From JACRCT01 sp036504155 (GTDB lineage: Bacteria; Myxococcota; Myxococcia; Myxococcales; UBA5297): a stretch of DNA of 64,000 nt. The translations under genes and the position numbers were made by a program. Below the pieces are notes generated by a model. The model was not told where the DNA came from. It saw only the letters and a program-made list of their open reading frames with translations, and did no database searches. The stretch spans positions 20,309 to 84,308 of the forward strand of contig DASXVQ010000033.1 of NCBI GenBank assembly GCA_036504155.1, written 5' to 3'. Shown here piece after piece: positions 57,253-64,000 of this stretch; positions within the stretch are counted from its first letter, which is position 1, and each line of letters opens with the position of its first letter.

Positions 57253-58368
57253 CTAGTCGCGGCGACGCCGCCTGAACAGGTAGGCCGCCAGCGCCGCCAA
57301 GGCGGTCCCGGAGCCGGCGCCCACGGTGGAGCAGCCCTGGCGCTCGGGGGCGGGCACGCCGCCGCCGCCGGGGGGGATGTGCCCGCCGCCGCCGGAGCTC
57401 GCGTCCCTGCCCGCCGCGGGCTTGCTGCTCGCGTCGGGAGGCTCGGCGTCGATTCCGGCGTCGCGCGCGGCGGTGGACGCGAGCAGGGCCACGAGGCCGT
57501 CGGCGACGCTGGCGAGCGCGTAGTCGGGTTCGGTCCCGGCGGTGCCGCCGAACTGGTAGAGCGCCGCACCCTGGACGTCGCTGTCCTCCTCGAGGCGCGC
57601 GTCGAGCCAGTCCATCCACTCGAGGTAGGCGGCGGGGGTGGTGCCGGCCTTGAGCCAGCCGGGGGCGCCCTGGCCCGCGGCGGTGATGAACAGCGGGATG
57701 CCCTGCAGCGCGCACTCGGTGCGGATCCTCCGGTAGCGCAGGGTGGTGTCGGCCTCCGCGAAGCTGCTGTGGACGAGCTCCGCCGAGAAGGCGTGGTAGC
57801 TCCAGCCCCAGGGGTAGGCCTTGGCCTTCATCGCGGTGGCGATGGGCTTGAAGAGGTTCTCGGACCCGGCGGCCAGCTCGCCGGCAAGCTTGGGCGAGCC
57901 GCTGCCGATGGCGCCGACGATCGGGGCGTAGCCCGCGCCGTTGGCGAGGTCGGCGAAGCCGGCGAAGAACTTCGCGGCCCACTCGGCGTTGGCGGCGCTG
58001 CCCGTCCAGTCCGGGATGTTCTCGACCTCGTTGGGGCCCTCCAGCCACACGCCGCGGCCGGTGACGGTGGCGAGGTCGCCGTTGATGGTGTTCCAGTAGG
58101 CCGTCGCCGCCTGCACGGGGTCGTCGGCGACGGTGAACTTCTTGGTGGACCTGACCCGGACGACGACCTTCGTGTCCGGGCAGTTGCTGGCCAGCGAGAC
58201 GATGGCGTTGATGGCCCAGGCGTCGGGCAGGACGAACACCGCCAGGCGCGGGCAGGCGGCGACGACCTTATGGGAGTCGGCGGCGTCGGACCTCGCGAAG
58301 TAGCCGCCGAGCTTGCTGTTGGTCGTGGCGGCCAGGGTCAGCGAGAGGAGGAGGGCGGTGGCGTTCAT
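57253..58368 (-). CDS. glycoside-hydrolase-like protein with MYXO-CTERM tail
   Basis: A 371-residue exported protein. The N-terminal signal is short (MNATALLLSLTLAA). The body resembles a TIM-barrel glycosidase of clan GH-A: GVWLEGPNEVENIPDW has the Asn-Glu pair (Glu114) typical of the acid/base, and WGWSYHAFSAELVH follows. The expected late Glu nucleophile is not obvious, with FITAAGQGAPGW in its place. The C-terminus has a Gly/Pro linker, QGCSTVG, a hydrophobic helix and RRRRRD, matching MYXO-CTERM sorting. The family assignment is tentative. Confidence 0.6.
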   Translation of the reverse strand: MNATALLLSLTLAATTNSKLGGYFARSDAADSHKVVAACPRLAVFVLPDAWAINAIVSLASNCPDTKVVVRVRSTKKFTVADDPVQAATAYWNTINGDLATVTGRGVWLEGPNEVENIPDWTGSAANAEWAAKFFAGFADLANGAGYAPIVGAIGSGSPKLAGELAAGSENLFKPIATAMKAKAYPWGWSYHAFSAELVHSSFAEADTTLRYRRIRTECALQGIPLFITAAGQGAPGWLKAGTTPAAYLEWMDWLDARLEEDSDVQGAALYQFGGTAGTEPDYALASVADGLVALLASTAARDAGIDAEPPDASSKPAAGRDASSGGGGHIPPGGGGVPAPERQGCSTVGAGSGTALAALAAYLFRRRRRD

Positions 58369-58422
58369 GCGGGCATTATCGCACCGCGCCGCGGCCCCCG
58401 AGCGAAGCTGGGCGAAAGAAAG

Positions 58423-59739
58423 CTAGGCGTCCTTCGCCAGCCGGATGCCCGAGAACTGCCAGCGCGCGTGCGGCGCGAAGAAGTTGCGGTAGGTGGCGCG
58501 CAGGTGGTTGCGCGGGCTGACGCAGGAGCCGCCGCGCAGGACCATCTGGTTCACCATGAACTTCCCGTTGTACTCGCCGAAGGCGCCGGGCTCGGGCTGG
58601 AAGCCGGGGTAGGGCACGTAGGGGCTCGCGGTCCACTCCCAGACGTCGCCGAAGAGCTGGGCGATGGCGTCGAGCCCCGCCGTCGCCGCGCAGGGGTGCA
58701 GCCGGCCGGACTCGACGAAGTTGCCCTCGACGTCCAGGTGGTTGGCGGCGATCTCCCATTCGGCCTCGGTGGGCAGGCGCGCCTTGGCCCAGCGCGCGAA
58801 GGCGTCGGCCTCGTAGTAGTTGACGTGGCACACCGGCTCGTCGGGCTGGAGGGGCCGCGGTCCTCCGAGCGTGAAGGTGCGCCAGGTCCCGTTGCGCACG
58901 TTCTGCCAGTACAGCGGCGCCTGCCAGCCTTGCCGCTGCACCTGCTCCCAGCCGTCGGAGAGCCACAGCTGCGGCCGGCGGTAGCCGCCGTCGTCGACGA
59001 AGCCCATGTACTCGGAGTTGGTCACCAGCCGGGTCGCCAGCTGATAGGCCTCGAGGAAGACCCGGTGCCGCGGGCGCTCGTTGTCGTACGAGAAGCCGAT
59101 GCCGTGGTAGCCGAGCCAGCGGACGCCCTCAGGGAAGGCGGCCCAGGAGTGCGGCGTCAGCTCGCCCTCGCGCGGCGTCGGCAGCGCCTGGTAGGCGGGT
59201 TGGAGCGGGTTGAGCGAGAAGGCGTGCTTGAGGTCGGTCAGCAGCAGCTCCTGGTGCTGCTGCTCGTGGTGCAGGCCCAGGAGGATCGCGGGGACGAGAT
59301 CGGAGAGGCGCGACTCGTCGAGGCCGCGCAGCAGCGCCTCCATCCGCTCGTCGACGTGGTGGCGGTACGCGAGCACCTGCTCGACCGTCGGCCGGGTCAG
59401 CATCCCGCGGCTGGCCCGGGCGATCCGCGCGCCCGCAGCCTCGTAGTACGAGTTGAAGAGGAACGGGTACTCCGGGTCATGGAGCTCGTACCCGCGCAGC
59501 TGCTCGCGCAGGAGGAAGGTCTCGAAGAACCAACTGGTGTGGCCCAGGTGCCACTTGGCCGGGCTCGCCTCGGGCATGGACTGGACGACGTAGTCCTCCG
59601 GCTTGAGGGGCTTGCACAGCGCCTCGGTCGCCGCTCGGACCGTCAGGTACAGCCGCAGCACCGAGGTGCCGAGCTCGCCGGTGAGCGCGTGGGGGGAGGG
59701 GACGGTGCGGAGGGGTTCGGACTCGAAGTTGGCAGGCAT
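58423..59739 (-). CDS. egtB: ergothioneine biosynthesis protein EgtB
   Basis: A 438-residue non-heme iron sulfoxide synthase joining hercynine with a thiol donor. The N-terminal DinB-like domain carries the iron His set: KWHLGHTSWFFE and LHHEQQHQELLLTD (His-x3-His). The C-terminal formylglycine-enzyme-like domain has RLPTEAEWEIAA, FGDVWEWTASPYVPYPGF and VLRGGSCVSPRNHLRATYRN. Its length and order are those of EgtB. The methyltransferase gene egtD is not adjacent. Confidence 0.93.
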   Translation of the reverse strand: MPANFESEPLRTVPSPHALTGELGTSVLRLYLTVRAATEALCKPLKPEDYVVQSMPEASPAKWHLGHTSWFFETFLLREQLRGYELHDPEYPFLFNSYYEAAGARIARASRGMLTRPTVEQVLAYRHHVDERMEALLRGLDESRLSDLVPAILLGLHHEQQHQELLLTDLKHAFSLNPLQPAYQALPTPREGELTPHSWAAFPEGVRWLGYHGIGFSYDNERPRHRVFLEAYQLATRLVTNSEYMGFVDDGGYRRPQLWLSDGWEQVQRQGWQAPLYWQNVRNGTWRTFTLGGPRPLQPDEPVCHVNYYEADAFARWAKARLPTEAEWEIAANHLDVEGNFVESGRLHPCAATAGLDAIAQLFGDVWEWTASPYVPYPGFQPEPGAFGEYNGKFMVNQMVLRGGSCVSPRNHLRATYRNFFAPHARWQFSGIRLAKDA

Positions 59740-59887
59740 GGCAGAGACCGATTGTGCCCATCGCGATCTGGCGCGGCGACGTCACGTTCGGCACTGAAAT
59801 GGCGATCATCTGAAGCCCGACACTTGGTGCGCCGGCGGGGGAATCTCCGGCCGTGGCGCAGGCCTGTCCCTGGGCTATGAATGGGGC

Positions 59888-62347
59888 GTGCGATCGCTCC
59901 TCTGCCTGGCCACCTTGTCCGCCGTCCTCGCCGCGTGCCCCGAGCCGTCGTCCTCCTCCGCTCGCGACGCGGCCGGCGCCGTGGATCCCGTCGATGCCGC
60001 GGCCGCGGCGCCCGACGCCTCCTCCTCCGCCGCTGATGGCTCGGCTTCGAGCCTGGACGCCGGCGGTCCGGAGGTCCTCGATGCGAGCACCCTCCCCGAC
60101 GCCGAGGTTCCGGCGCCCGACCCCGGCGGTCTGGAGTGTGCGCAGGCGCTGCTCGCCATTCCGCCGCAGGCCTGGCACGCGGAGGGTCGGGTGGACCCGG
60201 CGCACGAGCTGGAGATCGAGACCGCGGCGCGCACCTGCCTGTCGCGCTATCTGCGCCTGGACACGACCAACCCGCCCGCGGACGGACAGCCGGGCGAGCT
60301 CGCCGCGGTGCGCTTCTTCGAGACGGTGTTCGCCAAGCTGGGCCTGCCGACCCGGCGCACGCCGATGTCGATGCACCCGGACCCGAAGCGCCTCTCGCTG
60401 ATCGCGACTCGGGCGGGGGCTCGGGCCGCCGGTTCGGTGGTGCTGCTCAACCACAGCGACGTCGTCGCCGCGACCGGGACCTGGACGCACCCGCCCTTCG
60501 GTGGCGACGACGACGGCACGTTCGTCTGGGGCCGCGGCGCGTTGGACATGAAGGGCGTGGGCATTTCGCAGCTCGTGGCGCTCGCGGTCCTGCACCGCGC
60601 CGGAGTTCCGCTGGGCAGGGACGTGCACTTCGTGGCGGTCGCCGACGAGGAGGTCAACGGCGAGGGAGCGCAGTTCGTGGCGCAGTCGTCCGATCTGAAG
60701 CCTGGGATCATCCTCAACGAGGGCGGCGACGGCGTGCGCGACGCGCTGGCCGACGGGCGCGACTTCTTCCTCATCGGCGTGGAGGAGAAGGGCGCGGTCT
60801 GGAGCCAGGTCGCCCACGCCGACGCCGCGCGGCTCGTCGTCGCCATCGCCAAGGCGGGCATCCTGAAGACCCCGGAGGAGTCGACCTACGCCGACGCCGA
60901 CACGCGGACGAGCCTGGGCGCAGCCTGCAAGCTCGTGGGGTTGTCGACGGGCGCTGCGCAGAAGACCAACGTCCAGCCGATGCACGTGGACGCCACGCTG
61001 CGGTGCCAGCCGGGGCTGCAGTCGAAGATCGAGTCGGCGACCGCGAACGCGGGCGCGGGCATGATCCCGGCGCCGGCGCTGAAGGTGACCTCTGTTGCGG
61101 ACGGGGCGGAGGAGCTGGTGGCGCTCTCCATCGACACCGCGGCGGGCGGGCACGGCGCGGTCTCCGCCAGCCGGAATGCCCTGGACGTCGCCGTCTCTGC
61201 GCTGGTCTCGACCGGCCAGTGGGATCCCGCGGAGCTGGCGGCGGACAGCGGCGCAGGCTTCTTCTCCTTCGGGCTCTCGCCGGCAAACCAGGAGCTGGTC
61301 GGCCAGCTCGCGCGGCAATGGGGCATGACCCCGGGCGAGGCGGCGGCGTTCCTCGCGTCCAACCCGGCGCTCGCCGAAACGCTGCTCGACGTGGGGCACG
61401 GCGCGCTGCCGACCGACTCCATCTTCAGGACCACCTGCAGCTGGACGAACTTCCAGTTCCCGGTCGCCGGCGAAGCCCGCGCGAAGCTCGACTGCCGGGT
61501 GGACTTCCAGCACCCGGAGGGTGCGAAGTTCCGGGCGGATCTCGAGGCGTTCCTTGCTGCCTGGGGCGTGGTCGATCGCTCGACGTCCGCCGACTGCTAC
61601 GACTGCCACGCCGGGGACTTCAACGGCTCGCCCTTCGGACCCGCCTCTCTCGGCTACGCGACCGTCCGCCGGCAGCTCGAGCTCTCGTCGCCCGACGTCG
61701 TCGCCGCGGCCTACCTGTTCCCGGCCTCCAGCGACTCGGCGACCTTCCGCGCCCTCGGCGTGCCGACCTACGGCATCTGGCCGGCGGCGATGACGCAGGC
61801 GGAGCTGGAGACGATGCACTCGGTGGACGAGCGCGTGCCCGTCGCCGAGGTGGTCCGCGCCATCCGCGTCTACGCCCGGACGATCTCCGGGCTCGCGAAC
61901 GACACGCCGCCGCCGCCCCGCGACGACGCGCATCGGCTGGGCGCGGGCGAGCTGCTGTGTGCGAAGAGGGATCTGTTCGGATGGACGGCGGCGGCGACGC
62001 CGGAGCTGAAGTGCGAGGTGCTCTCGACCACCTGGCACTGCACGGCGGCCGCGGGGGCGCCGCGGTTCCTCCGGGCCGCGCCCGAGGGCAAGGACGCGCA
62101 CGTCTACTCGATCCAGCGGCTCACCGCGGACTGGACCGAAGCGGCCGGAGAGCCGGACCCGTCGCAGATCGACCGGGTGCTCTTCCAGGCCCGCGGGTCC
62201 GGCAGCGCTCCCTGCGTCCGCGTCTTCGAGGGTCAGGAGTTCGAGATCGACACCGGCCTCGCGGCGACGCGCCAGTTCCTCCTGCGCTGCGACACGCCGG
62301 CGAACGTCGACCTGCTCGACGCGCGGATCCGCTTCTACCGGGACTGA
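59888..62347 (+). CDS. M20-family peptidase lipoprotein
   Basis: An 819-residue lipoprotein (lipobox AVLAACPE, Cys about 17; GTG start) with a D/A/S-rich linker. The M20 zinc site is complete: NHSDVV, WGRGALDMKG, VADEEVNGEGAQF, and the C-terminal MHSVDERVP His. The dimerisation part spans about 300-530. It is much longer than usual: an added segment contains CYDCH, and the C-terminal ~120 residues (from about 690) have paired Cys. It probably cleaves peptides or acyl-amino acids outside the cell. Confidence 0.8.
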   Translation: MRSLLCLATLSAVLAACPEPSSSSARDAAGAVDPVDAAAAAPDASSSAADGSASSLDAGGPEVLDASTLPDAEVPAPDPGGLECAQALLAIPPQAWHAEGRVDPAHELEIETAARTCLSRYLRLDTTNPPADGQPGELAAVRFFETVFAKLGLPTRRTPMSMHPDPKRLSLIATRAGARAAGSVVLLNHSDVVAATGTWTHPPFGGDDDGTFVWGRGALDMKGVGISQLVALAVLHRAGVPLGRDVHFVAVADEEVNGEGAQFVAQSSDLKPGIILNEGGDGVRDALADGRDFFLIGVEEKGAVWSQVAHADAARLVVAIAKAGILKTPEESTYADADTRTSLGAACKLVGLSTGAAQKTNVQPMHVDATLRCQPGLQSKIESATANAGAGMIPAPALKVTSVADGAEELVALSIDTAAGGHGAVSASRNALDVAVSALVSTGQWDPAELAADSGAGFFSFGLSPANQELVGQLARQWGMTPGEAAAFLASNPALAETLLDVGHGALPTDSIFRTTCSWTNFQFPVAGEARAKLDCRVDFQHPEGAKFRADLEAFLAAWGVVDRSTSADCYDCHAGDFNGSPFGPASLGYATVRRQLELSSPDVVAAAYLFPASSDSATFRALGVPTYGIWPAAMTQAELETMHSVDERVPVAEVVRAIRVYARTISGLANDTPPPPRDDAHRLGAGELLCAKRDLFGWTAAATPELKCEVLSTTWHCTAAAGAPRFLRAAPEGKDAHVYSIQRLTADWTEAAGEPDPSQIDRVLFQARGSGSAPCVRVFEGQEFEIDTGLAATRQFLLRCDTPANVDLLDARIRFYRD

Positions 62348-62351
62348 CGAG

Positions 62352-62804
62352 TCAGCTCGTCGGCGAAGCCTTCTGGGCGAGCAGCGGCTTGAGCAACGTG
62401 TAGACCCAGCAGCCGAGGCAGAAGCCGAAGGCTCCCTCGAGGGTCGCGCACGCTGCGAGCACGCTGGCGACGACCAGGGCGCCTGTCGGAAGGCCGGCGA
62501 GCCAGAGCCCGAGCGCGCTCGTGCTGAAGACCATTCCCAGCCCGGCGGCGAAGCGCTTGGGCGCTGCATCGGTGGGCTTCGGGGCGACTCTCAAGGCTCG
62601 AAGCAGCGACCGAACGCCAAGGGCGAGGGGGCTGACCTTCGGCGTGACGAACGCGCGCAGGAAGAAGTCGACCGCGAGGATGGCCGCAATCCACTTGAAC
62701 GGCGTCGCGATGAACAACGCCGTGGCCGCGACCACGACCAGGGCGACACCCCGCGCGCTCTTCTCGTCCACGGTCTCGAAAGACACCGGGCACTCGACCG
62801 ACAT
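62352..62804 (-). CDS. DUF4395 family membrane protein
   Basis: A 150-residue protein with four helices. It starts MSVECPVSFETVDEKSARGV, the typical DUF4395 head, then IAAILAVDFFLRAFVTPKVSPL, and ends with FGFCLGCWVYTLL, the conserved Cys-x2-Cys segment. The function of the family is unknown, though it is often near thioredoxin-like genes. GGAGG precedes the ATG at 62804. Confidence 0.85.
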   Translation of the reverse strand: MSVECPVSFETVDEKSARGVALVVVAATALFIATPFKWIAAILAVDFFLRAFVTPKVSPLALGVRSLLRALRVAPKPTDAAPKRFAAGLGMVFSTSALGLWLAGLPTGALVVASVLAACATLEGAFGFCLGCWVYTLLKPLLAQKASPTS

Positions 62805-62875
62805 TCGACCTCCAGCGCCATTTCCCATTAAGCCGATAGGAAATTGATGAATAGCGGTGGAGGGCGATGCGGGCT

Positions 62876-62893
62876 CGCCCCAAGTGGGGGGCG
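62876..62893. repeat. C/G hairpin element with adjacent purine repeats
   Basis: CGCCCC (62876-62881) pairs with GGGGCG (62888-62893) around a 6-base loop, followed by a GAGGGAGA run repeated about twice and GATCGATCGATGG. The style resembles the element at 20886-20923. It sits between two leftward genes. Confidence 0.45.
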
Positions 62894-62956
62894 AAGGCGA
62901 GGGAGAGAGGGAGAGAGATCGATCGATGGCCTCGGCGAGCTCCGGGTGCCGCTCGC

Positions 62957-64000
62957 TCAGGCGCGGTGGAACTTCTCGTAGAGCCCGGGGAACGCGCCGC
63001 GCGGGTCGAGCCGCTGCTTCGCCTGCGCGTAGTTCTGCTCGTGGTAGATGCGCCAGAAGCGGTCGCGCGAGTAGTGGTTGCGCCCGATGAGCGTCTTGAT
63101 GCCGCCCAGCTCGAAGGTCTTCTCCTCGAGCAGCGCCGAGAGGTCCTGCTCGCCGGCGTTCGCCTTGCCGTAGACCGCGCAGTCGAAGGCCAGCTCCGCG
63201 CCCAGGCTCTTCTGCACCGCGCCCGACATCCAGGCATAGGGCTGCAGCGGCATGCGGTAGGGCACGACCCAGAGCGGCCAGAAGTCGAAGGTGCCGCGGT
63301 ACCAGGAGAAGAAGTCGAGGAAGTTCGCGCCGGGGATGAAGACGTCGCAGACCACGTCGGGGCGCTTCTTGAGGCCCAGCACCTTGTCCAGGCGCTTGGA
63401 CCAGCGGATGAGGTTGGTCGAGCCCAGGAAGACCGAGCCCAGCGCCTTGCGCACCGGGGCCCACTCCAGCGGCGGGATCGCCCGCGTCAGCCAGTGGCAG
63501 TCGGCGTCGTAGCGGAAGCAGTACTCCTCGGTCGGCAGGTAGTCCTCGGTCCGGGCGAGCGTGCTCTTGTAAAAGATGGCGCCGCGCCGGTAGCTCGAGG
63601 TGTAGGGCGCGGACTCCACGAACTTGCCCAGGCAGGCGACGCAGCGATCCGGCGCGTGGATGATGCCGTCCACGAAGTCGTAGTCGTCGGCCCGGCAGCG
63701 CTCGAACATGAAGTCGCGGAAGGCCTCGGGGCTCTTCAGGGTTCGGTACTCCATGCGGACGAAGGGCGTGGCGGGAACGAGCTTGAAGGTCAGCCGCGTC
63801 AGCACCCCGAGCGTGCCGTAGGAGCCGTGGATCATCTCGAAGGCCAGCGGCTCCTTCTCGCGCGAGCAGGTCAGCACCTCGCCGCCGCTGGTGACGATCT
63901 CGTACTCGAGGCAGCCGTCGTGGAAGCCGCCGTACTTGTAGGACATCGATTCCACCGAGCAGCCCGCGACCGCGCCGCCCAGCGTGATGCCCTCGAGCTC
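62957..64000 (-). CDS. FAD-linked oxidoreductase (partial, 5' end beyond window)
   Basis: At least 347 residues of an FAD_binding_4 oxidoreductase resembling DWARF1/DHCR24-type or related oxidases. ITLGGAVAGCSVESMSYKYG at the window edge is the cofactor-loop region. YEIVTSGGEVLTCSRE, MIHGSYGTLGVLTRLTFKLV and a C-terminal YHEQNYAQAKQRLDPRGAFP follow. The N-terminal FAD motif lies outside. The substrate is unknown. It ends 152 bases from the DUF4395 gene. Confidence 0.85.
   Translation of the reverse strand, partial: ELEGITLGGAVAGCSVESMSYKYGGFHDGCLEYEIVTSGGEVLTCSREKEPLAFEMIHGSYGTLGVLTRLTFKLVPATPFVRMEYRTLKSPEAFRDFMFERCRADDYDFVDGIIHAPDRCVACLGKFVESAPYTSSYRRGAIFYKSTLARTEDYLPTEEYCFRYDADCHWLTRAIPPLEWAPVRKALGSVFLGSTNLIRWSKRLDKVLGLKKRPDVVCDVFIPGANFLDFFSWYRGTFDFWPLWVVPYRMPLQPYAWMSGAVQKSLGAELAFDCAVYGKANAGEQDLSALLEEKTFELGGIKTLIGRNHYSRDRFWRIYHEQNYAQAKQRLDPRGAFPGLYEKFHRA

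Overview
The window is GC-rich (about 70% by eye), densely coded bacterial DNA. It most likely comes from the Myxococcota. The signs are a MYXO-CTERM-type sorting tail, a TIGR02996 domain protein, lipoproteins with Asp/Ala/Pro linkers after the lipobox, a very large NHL-repeat lipoprotein with a Cys-rich head, and an alternative complex III next to an A2-type caa3 oxidase. No tRNA, rRNA, CRISPR array, phage or insertion sequence was recognised, so this looks like ordinary chromosome. The last gene runs off the right edge.

Layout. 1-13 kb: mixed housekeeping and unknown genes. These are a UBP zinc finger, an SDR, a GNAT remnant, a YjbR/MmcQ protein, an esterase-like lipoprotein, a cupin with a DUF4403 lipoprotein, a LysM polysaccharide deacetylase, a cobalamin-type radical SAM protein, a TIGR02996 protein, FolB and an SPL-like radical SAM protein. 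13.3-28.9 kb: a respiratory island. actABCDEF, a small membrane protein and an oxidase-like subunit II gene are chained by stop/start overlaps, followed closely by a subunit I gene. Then come SCO and a complete caa3 oxidase (subunits II, I, III, IV). 29-36.4 kb: exported proteins of unknown role, the NHL-repeat lipoprotein, a lipase-like lipoprotein and a lone receiver protein. 36.8-39.7 kb: tldD and tldE. 39.8-46.8 kb: a leftward run (hemerythrin, DUF438, cupin, NapH-like ferredoxin, Ser/Thr kinase), divergent from a GAF/sigma-54 activator, with a near-consensus sigma-54 promoter between them. 46.8-64 kb: HD protein, RsmB-like methyltransferase, acyltransferase, membrane and exported unknowns, Coa1-like protein, TPR protein, chalcone-isomerase-like protein, old yellow enzyme, MYXO-CTERM protein, EgtB, M20 peptidase lipoprotein, DUF4395 protein and a partial FAD-linked oxidase.

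How it works together. ACIII would oxidise menaquinol/quinol and pass electrons through its c hemes to the cytochrome c domain of the caa3 oxidase, with SCO loading CuA. The most striking observation is that the oxidase-like pair inside the ACIII unit (21362-23974) has lost one CuB histidine, the D-channel aspartate, the K-channel lysine, two CuA residues and the electron-entry tryptophan. It keeps all heme ligands and the subunit II cytochrome c domain, and the complete pair downstream retains every one of these residues. It therefore looks like a heme-bearing pseudo-oxidase tied to ACIII. The second system of note is a probable nitric-oxide or redox responsive regulon controlled by the sigma-54 activator.
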